In this document: positions 17,351 through 27,346 of the stretch, piece by piece | Layout: every line of letters begins with the position of its first letter | Numbering within the stretch: position 1 is the stretch's first letter | Source: Dolichospermum sp. LEGE 00240 | GTDB taxonomy: Bacteria; Cyanobacteriota; Cyanobacteriia; Cyanobacteriales; Nostocaceae | DNA: 64,000 nucleotides | NCBI RefSeq assembly: GCF_015207875.1 | Contig: NZ_JADEVZ010000002.1 | Location: forward strand, 1-64,000 | Reading direction: 5' to 3' | Notes under the pieces: model-generated | Databases searched by the model: none | What the model was told of the DNA's origin: nothing | Seen by the model: the letters and a program-made list of their open reading frames with translations, nothing else | Program-made: the position numbers and the translations under genes

Positions 17351-18367
17351 ATGACAATTAAAGTAGGAATTAATGGATTTGGGCGCATGGGTAGATTGTC
17401 CGTTCGTGCTGCTTGGGATTACCCAGAAATACAATTTGTCCACATTAACGAAACCAAAGGTGGAACAGAAGCCGCAGCACATTTACTCAAATTTGATTCT
17501 GTACATGGGCGTTGGACACCAGAAGTAGAAGCGGTCAAAAACCAAGTTGTTATTGATGGTAAATCCCTGAGTTTTACTGAATATTCCCAACCAGGTGAAG
17601 TTCCTTGGGAAGATTTTGGGGTTGATATAGTTTTGGAATGTTCTGGTAAGTTTAGAACCCCCGCTACCCTTGACCCCTATTTTAAAAGAGGTGTGCAGAA
17701 GGTAATTGTTGCTGCACCTGTTAAACAAGAGGCTTTAAATATTGTCATGGGGGTAAATGATCACCTCTATGAAGTTGATAAACATCATTTATTAACAGCA
17801 GCTTCTTGTACTACTAATTGTTTAGCCCCAGTCGTAAAAGTAATTCATGAAGGTTTAGGAATTAAACACGGAGTAATTACCACAATTCACGACAATACTA
17901 ATACTCAAACTATTGTAGATGCACCTCATAAAGATTTGCGTCGGGCTAGGGCTACAAGTATGTCGTTAATTCCCACTAGCACAGGTTCAGCCACAGCTAT
18001 TGGGTTAATTTATCCAGAATTGAATGGTAAATTAAATGGTTTAGCCGTGCGTGTACCTTTGTTAAATGCTTCTCTCACTGATTGTGTATTTGAAGTTGTG
18101 CGGCCGACCACAATAGCCGAAGTTAATGATCTATTGAAAACTGCATCTGCACAAGAACCATTAATAGGAATTTTGGGTTATGAAGAACGTCCTTTAGTTT
18201 CTATTGATTATAAAGATGATCCTCATTCTGCAATTATTGATGCCCTTTCGACAATGGTTATCAATGAAACTCAAGTGAAAATCTTGGCTTGGTATGACAA
18301 TGAATGGGGTTATGTTAACCGCATGACTGAATTAGCGCGAAAGGTGGCTTTAAGTTTGCAGAAATAA
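17351..18367 (+). CDS. gap: Glyceraldehyde-3-phosphate dehydrogenase of the ArsJ arsenate pathway
   Basis: 338 aa from ATG 17351 ([15 protein letters not shown]). An upstream in-frame ATG at 17300 lies inside the promoter block and is rejected. NAD site GINGFGRMG, catalytic Cys153 in AASCTTNC, and WYDNEWGY near the C-terminus. It is followed by arsJ, then acr3. In the known pathway GAPDH joins arsenate to glyceraldehyde-3-phosphate, giving 1-arseno-3-phosphoglycerate, which ArsJ exports; the complex decays outside to release arsenate. The position before arsJ is the evidence for this role rather than glycolysis. Confidence 0.93.
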   Translation: MTIKVGINGFGRMGRLSVRAAWDYPEIQFVHINETKGGTEAAAHLLKFDSVHGRWTPEVEAVKNQVVIDGKSLSFTEYSQPGEVPWEDFGVDIVLECSGKFRTPATLDPYFKRGVQKVIVAAPVKQEALNIVMGVNDHLYEVDKHHLLTAASCTTNCLAPVVKVIHEGLGIKHGVITTIHDNTNTQTIVDAPHKDLRRARATSMSLIPTSTGSATAIGLIYPELNGKLNGLAVRVPLLNASLTDCVFEVVRPTTIAEVNDLLKTASAQEPLIGILGYEERPLVSIDYKDDPHSAIIDALSTMVINETQVKILAWYDNEWGYVNRMTELARKVALSLQK

Positions 18368-18487
18368 TGGTTTTCTAGGGGTGGGTTTTCGGTCCTCCCC
18401 CATTAAAGATTTTTGCACGCAGAGGCGCAGAGGCGCAGAGACGGAGAGAGAATTTTAGTTTGTATTTACGATTTTGAATTTTTAATC

Positions 18488-19750
18488 ATGGCTTCTACTA
18501 CTGCTTCTAATTCTAATTTCAAGAATTATATTCTGGTGACACTGGCATACTGGGGCTTCACTTTGACTGATGGGGCTTTGCGAATGTTGGTTTTGCTCTA
18601 TTTTAATAAAATTGGTTATACACCTATCCAAATTGCCTTTCTGTTCCTGTTTTACGAGGTATTTGGAATTGTTACAAACTTTCTCGGCGGTTGGATTGGT
18701 TCTCAGTTTGGGTTAAAAGTAACTCTTTATACTGGGATTGGATTACAGGTGTTTTCTTTAATTATGCTGTCTTTTCTGAATCCAGGGTGGGCGCAGTGGC
18801 TTTCAGTCGTTTATGTGATGGTTGCACAGGCATTTTCGGGAATTGCTAAGGACTTAACGAAGATGAGTTCTAAAAGCGCCATTCGCTTGGTTGTGCCTCA
18901 AGATGCTCAATCTTCTTTGTTTAAGTGGGTGGCTGTACTCACAGGTTCTAAGAATGCTTTAAAGGGTGTTGGTTTCTTTCTTGGTAGCGCCCTTCTTAGT
19001 TCTGTGGGTTTTATTAATTCCCTGTGGATTATGGCTGGGGGACTGGCTTTAATTATGTTTTCTGGGTTAATGCTGCCCAAAGCCATGGGTAAAATCAAGA
19101 AAAAGGTTAAATTTAGCCAACTTTTCTCTAAAAGCGCAGAAATCAATATTCTCTCGGCGGCGCGATTCTTTTTATTTGGATCTAGAGATGTATGGTTTGT
19201 TGTGGCTTTACCAGTGTTTTTACGGGGTACATTAGGCTGGTCTTTTTATCAAGTGGGGGGATTTTTAGCTTGTTGGGTGATTGGTTATGGGATTATTCAA
19301 TTTTTAGCACCAACACTCATGCAGCGATTTGGTTCTGGTCGTCCACCTCAATCTCAAACTATTCGATTCTGGACATTTACATTAACGGCTGTTCCCGGTG
19401 CGATCGCCCTGGCATTACAATTAGGTTTACCTGCTAATATCGTAATTATTGCTGGACTTCTCGTTTTTGGTGTCGTATTTGCTTTCAATTCCGCTGTCCA
19501 TTCCTATCTGGTTTTAGCATTTACTGATGATGATAAAGTTGCCTTAAATGTGGGTTTTTACTATATGGCAAACTCCGGTGGTCGTCTTGTGGGGACAGTG
19601 TTATCTGGTTTGGTTTATCAAATATTTGGCTTAGTTGGTTGTCTGTGGACATCAATGTTCTTCGTATTCGCAGCAGGTTTAGTTTCTCTGAAGTTACCTA
19701 ATCCTCAACCTAGTAAAGCTATAGCTTGGAAAGCTGGAGACGGAGACTAA
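18488..19750 (+). CDS. arsJ: Organoarsenical efflux MFS transporter ArsJ
   Basis: 420 aa from ATG 18488 (MASTTASNSNFKNYILVTLA). A longer in-frame start at 18413 lies in a CGCAGAGGCGCAGAG repeat and is unlikely. About 12 membrane helices. ArsJ-typical N-terminus: WGFTLTDGALRMLVLLYFN, then YEVFGIVTNFLGGWIGS. Also QAFSGIAKDLTKMSSKSAIR. It exports 1-arseno-3-phosphoglycerate made by the adjacent GAPDH across the plasma membrane. 120 bp downstream of gap, same strand, and followed by acr3 after 225 bp with a P palindrome. Confidence 0.93.
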   Translation: MASTTASNSNFKNYILVTLAYWGFTLTDGALRMLVLLYFNKIGYTPIQIAFLFLFYEVFGIVTNFLGGWIGSQFGLKVTLYTGIGLQVFSLIMLSFLNPGWAQWLSVVYVMVAQAFSGIAKDLTKMSSKSAIRLVVPQDAQSSLFKWVAVLTGSKNALKGVGFFLGSALLSSVGFINSLWIMAGGLALIMFSGLMLPKAMGKIKKKVKFSQLFSKSAEINILSAARFFLFGSRDVWFVVALPVFLRGTLGWSFYQVGGFLACWVIGYGIIQFLAPTLMQRFGSGRPPQSQTIRFWTFTLTAVPGAIALALQLGLPANIVIIAGLLVFGVVFAFNSAVHSYLVLAFTDDDKVALNVGFYYMANSGGRLVGTVLSGLVYQIFGLVGCLWTSMFFVFAAGLVSLKLPNPQPSKAIAWKAGDGD

Positions 19751-19917
19751 TATTTCTCAGTTTAAAGATATGCCATATAAACAGGTATATCATCCCGTAG
19801 TTGGATGACTCCAAAATCTATTTGAGTTTAAGTTTGATAGGGGGCAATTGGTGAAATTTTTTGCCGCTTGCCTAAATAATAATTTGTAATAAATACACAT
19901 TTTATAATGACAACAAC

Positions 19918-19946
19918 ATCCCCGACTTCTTGGAGAAGTCGGGGAT
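19918..19946. repeat. Palindrome P between arsJ and acr3
   Basis: ATCCCCGACTTCTT and GAGAAGTCGGGGAT. It lies 30 bp before the acr3 GTG and could attenuate or separate the arsJ and acr3 transcripts; no T-run follows. Confidence 0.85.
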
Positions 19947-19975
19947 CTGAAACTAAATTTATAGAGGTCAATTAA

Positions 19976-21052
19976 GTGGAATATATAACTAAAAAACCAA
20001 TTATCAAACGCCTTTCTTTTCTGGATCGCTTTTTGACATTGTGGATATTTCTAGCAATGGCAACTGGAGTGGGTTTAGGGTATTTTTTCCCCACAGTAGA
20101 AGTTTTTATCAATCATTTCCAAGTAGGAACAACTAACATCCCAATTGCTATTGGTTTAATTTTGATGATGTACCCGCCATTGGCAAAGGTAAAATATGAA
20201 GAATTACCAGACGTATTTCGGAATAAAAAAATTCTTGGACTATCGTTATCACTAACTTGGATAATTGCCCCAATAGTCATGTTTACGCTGGCTATGCTTT
20301 TCTTACGTGATAAACCTGAGTATATGACTGGGTTAATTATGGTGGGAATAGCCCCTTGTATTGCTATGGTAATTGTCTGGAGTGAATTAGCTAAGGGAGA
20401 CACTGAATATACAGCCGGACTGGTTGCTTTTAATAGTATTTTTCAAGTTTTATTTTACAGCGTTTATGCTTGGTTCTTTTTGGCGATTTTACCGCCTTTA
20501 TTTGGCGTACAAGGAACTATTGTAAATATCAGTATTAGGGAAATTGCTAACAGCGTTTTTATCTATTTAGGTATTCCTTTTCTGGCTGGATTTATGACTC
20601 GCTTTATTTTAATGAAAGCTAAAGGTAAGCAGTGGTATCATCAAGAATTTATTCCCAAAATTAGTCCCATTACTCTAATTGCTCTCTTATTTACTATCGT
20701 GGTCATGTTTAGTTTAAAGGGTAATTTGATTGTGCAGATTCCTCTGGATGTTGTCCGCATTGCCATTCCCCTAATTATCTACTTTCTATTCATGTTCCTG
20801 AGTGCTTTTTACCTAGCATGGAAAATTAAAGCCGACTATGCAAAAGCTGCTAGTGTGGCATTTACTGCTGCTGGTAATAATTTTGAATTAGCAATAGCCG
20901 TCGCTATTTCTGTATTTGGAATTAAATCTGGTGTGGCTTTTGCTGCTGTCATTGGACCATTGGTAGAAGTGCCAGTCTTAATTAGTTTAGTCAATGTATC
21001 TTTTTGGATTAAGAAACATTTTTTTAGGTTATCTCCACCAGTAGGATTATAA
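19976..21052 (+). CDS. acr3: ACR3-family arsenite efflux transporter
   Basis: 358 aa, ten predicted membrane helices. Exports As(III) using the proton gradient. Family blocks: [12 protein letters not shown] near the N-terminus, [19 protein letters not shown] with the essential Cys, [18 protein letters not shown] with the conserved Glu. The start is GTG at 19976 ([18 protein letters not shown]), preceded by AGAGG about 9 bases upstream. Last gene of the gap-arsJ-acr3 series, giving efflux routes for both arsenate (via gap/arsJ) and arsenite. No arsC or arsR is visible. Confidence 0.95.
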   Translation: MEYITKKPIIKRLSFLDRFLTLWIFLAMATGVGLGYFFPTVEVFINHFQVGTTNIPIAIGLILMMYPPLAKVKYEELPDVFRNKKILGLSLSLTWIIAPIVMFTLAMLFLRDKPEYMTGLIMVGIAPCIAMVIVWSELAKGDTEYTAGLVAFNSIFQVLFYSVYAWFFLAILPPLFGVQGTIVNISIREIANSVFIYLGIPFLAGFMTRFILMKAKGKQWYHQEFIPKISPITLIALLFTIVVMFSLKGNLIVQIPLDVVRIAIPLIIYFLFMFLSAFYLAWKIKADYAKAASVAFTAAGNNFELAIAVAISVFGIKSGVAFAAVIGPLVEVPVLISLVNVSFWIKKHFFRLSPPVGL

Positions 21053-21088
21053 TTAAATACGTTTAATCTATTGATTTATTTGAATTTA

Positions 21089-21877
21089 ATGAAAGTTACT
21101 GATTTAATTACTTGGTTTGAAGAATGGGCCAATCCGGCTTGGTGCGAAAGCTGGGATAATTGCGGTTGGCAAGTAGAACCAGGTATTTTGTCTACAGAAG
21201 CACGGGTTTTGGTGTGTTTAACTCCGACTTTAGCCGTTATGCAGGAAGCGATCGCTCTCCATGCTAATCTTATATTTGCCCATCACCCCCTCATTTTTCA
21301 TCCCCCCAAATCTTTCCGCACTGGGGACGCTTTAACAGAAATGGTGCGGTTAGCTTTTGCCCATAACATCGGAATTTACACCGCCCATACTAATTTTGAC
21401 CAAGTAGCAGATGGAACTGCTGACGTTTTAGCCCAAATTCTTGAACTTAAACAGGTATCACCCATTGTCCCTACTCAATCAGGTTTAGGTTATGGGCGTG
21501 TAGGAAATATAAAACCTACTTTGACATTACAAGAATTAATTAACAATATTCAATCTCAATTAAACCCGCCCCATTTAATTTTTTCGCCAATGGCTGATTT
21601 ACAACAGCAAATTTCCCGGGTAGCTGTTTTAGGTGGTTCAGGTGCAGGTTACATTTCAGCAGTAGTCAAAACTAATGCTCAGGTTTACCTAACCTCTGAC
21701 TGCAAATTTCATCAATTCCAAGAAAGTCGTGATCGTAATCTTGTATTAATTGATGCTGGACATTATGCCACAGAACGCCCCGCGTGCGATCGCCTAGTCC
21801 AGAAATTTCAAGCCTTTAACTTAGATTGGGTCAAATTGAGCCAGCAAGATGAAGATTTCCGCCAGTTTTTACCCTAG
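21089..21877 (+). CDS. Nif3-like dinuclear metal-centre protein
   Basis: 262 aa from ATG 21089 (MKVTDLITWFEEWANPAWCE); a TTG 18 bases upstream is less likely. The NIF3/YbgI family forms hexameric rings with a two-metal site. Ligands visible: HH of LIFAHHPLIFHPP, AHTNFDQVADG, and DAGHYATERPACD. The biochemical role is unresolved; GTP cyclohydrolase or bypass roles are proposed for relatives. It follows acr3 by 36 bp but is not arsenic-related in other genomes, so it is probably an adjacent housekeeping gene. Confidence 0.93.
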   Translation: MKVTDLITWFEEWANPAWCESWDNCGWQVEPGILSTEARVLVCLTPTLAVMQEAIALHANLIFAHHPLIFHPPKSFRTGDALTEMVRLAFAHNIGIYTAHTNFDQVADGTADVLAQILELKQVSPIVPTQSGLGYGRVGNIKPTLTLQELINNIQSQLNPPHLIFSPMADLQQQISRVAVLGGSGAGYISAVVKTNAQVYLTSDCKFHQFQESRDRNLVLIDAGHYATERPACDRLVQKFQAFNLDWVKLSQQDEDFRQFLP

Positions 21878-22422
21878 TTAGATCACCGTAAACTATTCAG
21901 ACCAAGTAATACTTACATCTTGCTTCCGTAACGCCCTGGGGATCTTATTCAAAAATTTATACAAGAAAAATTATTCACGGTTAAGAAATCAGAAACAATG
22001 TTATCATTTTCATATAATACAGATTATAACCCTGGCGAAAATCTTTTAGAGATCAGCCACTGGTTTGTCTGTACTTGGCTAGATAGTCTAGTTAAAAGGT
22101 AAAAAGCTATGTTATGTTCAGACGATTTTATTGCTAAAGCAGTCCTGCCAGGGATAAGTAACTTTCCCTGTGGAAACGCCAAATCAAAGAAAAATGTCTG
22201 TAGATGTTAACAGTTGCTATAGCTGTTCAACTAATGCGGTAAACTAAAGCTTAAGACCCAAAATTTCATCTAACACTAATGACTAAAAATAAGTGGTAAA
22301 ATTGAGTCACTGAACTTACTGGGTTCTCACCGCGAAATTCACCTCTTAGAGGCTGATATTATGGGGATAAAACCCGAATTTGACAGGTTTAACTACGTTG
22401 TATAAAAAGGCAGAAGCACTAC
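21878..22422. other. 545-bp non-coding gap, possible structured 5' leader
   Basis: No convincing frame. The last 120 bp before the next gene hold GGGTT...AACCC arms enclosing a CCTCTTAGAGG hairpin, which could be a folded 5' UTR. No tRNA-like cloverleaf or known small RNA was recognised. Confidence 0.35.
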
Positions 22423-22734
22423 ATGCTACACCGCAAAATTTATCAACTGTGTTGCGACGGGCGGGAGGTATGTGTTTTTTTGCGGGATCAGCAACGCTGG
22501 ATAGAGCGGGCCCGCATCATTGATATCGAGGGCGATTTAGTGACTTTACGCTATGAGACAGACGAAGAAGATGAAGTTTGTTCTTGGGAGGAGATGGTTC
22601 GTCTTGAAAGCATCGGATCTGTTACTCAAAAATTAGCTTCAGTGCAACGCGGTAACATAGATCCGCTAACAACTGAAGAATGTCCAGAAGCAGAGCGTAT
22701 TCCTAACCCTTATACTGACCTAAATCCAGATTAA
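22423..22734 (+). CDS. Conserved small acidic protein, unknown function
   Basis: 103 aa. Begins MLHRKIYQLCCDGREVCVFL and contains an SH3-like, strongly acidic middle (IDIEGDLVTLRYETDEEDE) followed by CSWEEMVRLESIGSV and an extended tail ending NPYTDLNPD. No signal peptide or membrane segment. It resembles small cyanobacteria-specific proteins of unknown role; I do not assign a family. Transcribed alone after a long leader. Confidence 0.75.
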   Translation: MLHRKIYQLCCDGREVCVFLRDQQRWIERARIIDIEGDLVTLRYETDEEDEVCSWEEMVRLESIGSVTQKLASVQRGNIDPLTTEECPEAERIPNPYTDLNPD

Positions 22735-22872
22735 AAGAGCCGTCAGCGTGTTGTTAACAAGAGGATTTAAACCCCACCTCAGCAACATTCCACCTGTAGA
22801 GGTGACGGAATTAAACCCAAAATTAACTCAATGCTGATTGCTAATAGCTGATTAAACGCTCCTAAACTAAAT

Positions 22873-24525
22873 TCACGTCAAGCGTTCAAAAGCAGGACAG
22901 TATCCGTCAAGGGTAACTTTGAAATTATATAAGGGGGCAGCGGGATTCCAACACCGTTGCCCCCTTTGGTGTCGGCAGCTACCACAGCACGCAACATCAC
23001 TCGAATTAGGGCGAAGATGATTGGGGTTTACAAGTTCTCGTGGGGATAACCCCCGCAATACCAACTCTTCACCCTGCCAACGCGCTTCTATTAAACCCGT
23101 ATCAGCGAATTGTCTCCAGCGGGGGTCTGCTGTTACTGTACCAGGGAGAGTGATGGTAATAACAGTACCTAATTCCGTCAACTCTCCCTCATAATTAGTT
23201 TCTGGGGCAGCAGGTTGTAAAAATGTTTCCCCAATTGGTAATTCTACTAGAGTTCCAGCTGCTGGTGAGTGGACATGATAGCGGTTTTGTAGCTCTTCTA
23301 AGCAAGTTAAATCTGCTAGATAGCTGGGAGAACCATGCACAAAAATAACGTGCTGGGGTCGTAAATTATGAATTAGCTGGGTTGTTCCTGGTCCATCACT
23401 ATGTTGCGCTAAAAGATAACTTTCAAATTGCGTTGGCGCTAAATATTCTGAGTTAACGGGAAGATCAATTTTTTCCGGTAAAAGAATCAACCAATTGCCT
23501 GTGTTAGGTTGGCAGTATTTACGTAGATCTGCGGAAGATTCCGTGAGGACAATACAAGGAGATGTCCCTAAAGTGGCTAGATTTTCCGGCTTTAATCTTC
23601 TGACACGAGGCTTTACCCGTTCATCCCAAAATAAAGGTTGGTGTCGGGCAAAATTTTGGACGGCGGCGGGGAGATGGGGTAAAAGTTCTAAGTAGGCATC
23701 GCAACCAGCAGCTACAGCACCATCAACCCAAATATCTAAATCTCGACCTGTAAAGTGGTGATGGGAACGTAAAAGCATGAGTAATTCTTGACCTAACCCT
23801 AATGCTGGGGTTAGTAAAATTACTGAATTGTTTTTCTCTGTGCCACTAGAACTAATGGCGCGATGAATCCTTTCTGCTAGTTGATTTTCTTGGTGACGAC
23901 GATGGGTATGACGAGATGTACCATAACTACCTTCAATTAATAGCACGTCTAAATTTAAACCCCGGAGTTCATCTAGTCGCAACCCTTCGACTAAACGGGA
24001 ATTGGATAGGAAAAAATCACCGGTGTAAAGTAATTTATAATCACGGTTGGGGGTGTGGTAAGTGAGGAGAATCGCCACAGCACCGGGTAAATGACCTGCG
24101 GGAAATAATTCTACTATTAAATTTTCTCTGATTTCCACAGGCGATCGCAATGGTAAAGCCTGACAAAATGATACAATTCCTGGTAGTTCTTCATCTAGCC
24201 AATTTAGCGGTAATAACTTCGTCGTCACCTCACTAGCATATATAGGTAATTGGGGAAAAGCTTGATGTAGTGTTAATAAACCTCTAGCATGATCTGAATG
24301 AGCATGACTAATTAGAACTAAATCCGCTGGCATTCCATGATGTGCCGATTGAGTCAGTTCCTGTGCTACAGGGGAAATATTTGTCAAGCCGAAATCTAAC
24401 ATAATCCGGTGTGGTCCCATCCTGACCAGTAGACACACACCTTCGTCTTGATGCTGAACACTATAGGGAAAGCATTCCAACTCACTAGCTGTTGTTCCAG
24501 CATCAATTGATATATTATTCATCAT
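22873..24525 (-). CDS. MBL-fold / beta-CASP-type metallohydrolase with Cys-rich tail
   Basis: 550 aa. Metallo-beta-lactamase domain with the zinc motif H74-x-H76-x-D78-H79 (SHAHSDHARG), then AGHLPGAVAILL and YTGDFFLSNSRL as the later ligand blocks. The middle third fits a beta-CASP domain, as in RNA exonucleases of the RNase J/CPSF type, and VIFVHGSPSYLADL is the C-terminal RMMBL-like motif. The last 35 residues hold a Cys cluster (ACCGSCRHQRGQRC, then YCPAF), possibly a metal site. Probably an RNA or DNA processing enzyme; the substrate is unknown. Confidence 0.85.
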   Translation of the reverse strand: MMNNISIDAGTTASELECFPYSVQHQDEGVCLLVRMGPHRIMLDFGLTNISPVAQELTQSAHHGMPADLVLISHAHSDHARGLLTLHQAFPQLPIYASEVTTKLLPLNWLDEELPGIVSFCQALPLRSPVEIRENLIVELFPAGHLPGAVAILLTYHTPNRDYKLLYTGDFFLSNSRLVEGLRLDELRGLNLDVLLIEGSYGTSRHTHRRHQENQLAERIHRAISSSGTEKNNSVILLTPALGLGQELLMLLRSHHHFTGRDLDIWVDGAVAAGCDAYLELLPHLPAAVQNFARHQPLFWDERVKPRVRRLKPENLATLGTSPCIVLTESSADLRKYCQPNTGNWLILLPEKIDLPVNSEYLAPTQFESYLLAQHSDGPGTTQLIHNLRPQHVIFVHGSPSYLADLTCLEELQNRYHVHSPAAGTLVELPIGETFLQPAAPETNYEGELTELGTVITITLPGTVTADPRWRQFADTGLIEARWQGEELVLRGLSPRELVNPNHLRPNSSDVACCGSCRHQRGQRCWNPAAPLYNFKVTLDGYCPAFERLT

Positions 24526-24627
24526 TTGCTCCTCCCTTCAATCAAACTATTGGCTGAGAAAGTTGACTTTTAGGCAATATTCCTCTGCAAAGTTCAAAAA
24601 AGTTGGAAACCTAAGTTGTCACCCCTG

Positions 24628-24750
24628 TTAATGTGCAGAACCGTTACCATGATAGTTATCGGAATCATAGAAGCCATTTTTCGTACCAAAGAATAAGCAC
24701 GAAACTGTAAATATAACAGTTAAACCCACTAAAATTAGTTTGATATCCAT
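24628..24750 (-). CDS. 40-aa single-helix membrane protein
   Basis: Translated from the sequence: MDIKLILVGLTVIFTVSC, then LFFGTKNGFYDSDNYHGNGSAH. One membrane helix (residues 4-21) and a short polar tail rich in Gly, Asp and His. ATG at 24748-24750 is preceded by a strong AAGGGGAT ribosome site at a good distance. Size and composition resemble small thylakoid subunits (PSII or NDH-1 accessory), but I cannot name it. It stands divergent from the lipoprotein gene at 24941. Confidence 0.75.
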   Translation of the reverse strand: MDIKLILVGLTVIFTVSCLFFGTKNGFYDSDNYHGNGSAH

Positions 24751-24940
24751 TGATTTTTTGATCCCCTTAACTTCAGACTTTCTGATCTTAATATCCTGTT
24801 TTTGCATTTGGACAGAATCAACAGAAAATCTTTACTATGCTTGGGATCTATGTAAATATAGCATTAGCGGTTCATCAGATAAAACCCCTGAATCCTCAAA
24901 CAATGTATTTCTGTAAACACATAAAATATCAAATTTTAGA

Positions 24941-25444
24941 ATGAAACAGCCCTGGGGTGCAGTACAAATAAACAAGTCGCTGTGCGCCATTGCTTGCAGT
25001 GTGGGGATTGGGATGACCTCTTGGGGGTGTAATGTTAATGACCCCCAGATTCAAGATCAAAGATGGAATATATATAGAAATAAGCGTTATGGTTTTGAGT
25101 TTCCTTATCCGCATACTTGGCAGGTGTTAGGAAACCCAGACAATAGTGATGGTGTTGTTTTAGTGCCACCAAACCAAAAAAACGTAGAAATTCGTGCCTA
25201 TGCAAGTAAAACTGTATTAAAATCCTTAACTAAAAGTTCTCAGCCAGTCCCTAATTTTCAGACTCATCAGGGTTTTTCTGGGGTATTGGCTGTAGAGGCT
25301 GGGGAAAAGGTGACTGTAATCAAATTGACTATTAGCCAAGAGAACTTAGAGTATCACTGGCAAGGACAAAGCGGAGTCCAAAACTTTCAAAATTACTATC
25401 GCTTGTTTTACCACATGGCTCAGGAGTATAAAATTAGTCAGTAG
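24941..25444 (+). CDS. Putative lipoprotein, unknown function
   Basis: 167 aa. The N-terminus has a hydrophobic signal (SLCAIACSVGIGMTSWGC) ending in a lipobox-like SWGC, so Cys30 may be lipidated. The mature part has one recognisable motif, RYGFEFPYPHTWQVLG, seen in small exported cyanobacterial proteins related to PsbP/PsbQ-like folds, and a C-terminal block QNYYRLFYHMAQEYKI. Located in the periplasm or thylakoid lumen. Function not assigned. Single gene. Confidence 0.7.
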   Translation: MKQPWGAVQINKSLCAIACSVGIGMTSWGCNVNDPQIQDQRWNIYRNKRYGFEFPYPHTWQVLGNPDNSDGVVLVPPNQKNVEIRAYASKTVLKSLTKSSQPVPNFQTHQGFSGVLAVEAGEKVTVIKLTISQENLEYHWQGQSGVQNFQNYYRLFYHMAQEYKISQ

Positions 25445-25510
25445 TCCCTTTCAGCCAGGGAATAAATTCCCTGTCTAAAAGCTAAAGTCGGTTTTAACCG
25501 ACTGTTGGAG

Positions 25511-25827
25511 CAATACCTTGTCCATTTTTTGTAGGTCAGGTTAAGCGACAGCACCTGAGTTCGACATAAGATAATTTGTGGAAACCTCGCCATGAGTCTC
25601 AAACCCTTATGATCTCCTTGAAAAAATCATAACTCCGTTAGCGTAGCGTCTCCGAAGGAGAAACTCCTAACACCGAACTCAGATGACAGCGCAACCCGAC
25701 GCTCATGTTGGGTTATGGCTATGGCTCCTACGTCGCCACACTATGGCTAACGCCACGCTCCGCGAACGTGAACGTACCTCAACCCAACCTACAAATCAAG
25801 ACTTTTTTCGATTTGGACAAGGTATTG
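25511..25827. mobile_element. MITE-like element I with 6-bp duplication, interrupted by D
   Basis: Terminal repeats CAATACCTTGTCC and GGACAAGGTATTG, flanked by TTGGAG at 25505-25510 and 25828-25833. Element D copy 1 is inserted inside it; without D it is about 179 bp. A left-end fragment recurs at 39325. Confidence 0.82.
25553..25684. mobile_element. MITE-like element D, copy 1
   Basis: ACCTGAGTTCGACATAAG at the left, CGAACTCAGAT at the right. Six-base duplication GACAGC at 25547-25552 and 25685-25690. The body includes GCGTAGCGTCTCCGAAGGAG. Confidence 0.85.
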
Positions 25828-26034
25828 TTGGAGCATAATAAATAGGATAATTTTTGAAAATTGAGTTAACCAGAGTGCGTTTTAATGCACTTTAGCTTTG
25901 AGACCGGAACTTAAGTTCCGGGCAGGTTTGTTAAGCCTGACTCCTGACTCCTGCTGTAATTATTTACTGCCTGAGCGAGAATTTAATGATAAACAGGGGA
26001 CACAAACCTGATAGATTTAGCTATCAGCGAGTAA

Positions 26035-27201
<1,167 letters not shown>

Positions 27202-27206
27202 GTGAC

Positions 27207-27345
27207 AGTAAAGGAGGCAAGAGGCAAGAGGCAAGAGGCAAAAGGCAAAAGGCGGATTCATTCTCCCCTGATTCCTGACTCCGAACTCCTGACTCTTAAC
27301 TCCGAACTCCGAACTCCTGACTCCGAACTCCGAACTCCTTCTTTT
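27207..27345. repeat. Simple-repeat spacer between sqdB and sqdX
   Basis: Tandem GGCAAGA/GGCAAAA heptamers (27217-27254) followed by alternating GAACTCC and TGACTCC units up to the sqdX start. Non-coding. Confidence 0.85.
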
Positions 27346-27346
27346 T

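Larger units (their letters stand above)
25457..25921. mobile_element. Hairpin-ended element H, copy 2, interrupted by element I
   Basis: Left end AGGGAATAAATTCCCT plus core GTCTAAAAGCTAAAGT and AGTCGGTTTTAACCGACT. Right end CCGGAACTTAAGTTCCGG plus inverted core and AGTGC...GCACT. Same architecture as 6334-6699 but carrying a different insertion, element I at 25511-25827. Confidence 0.75.
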
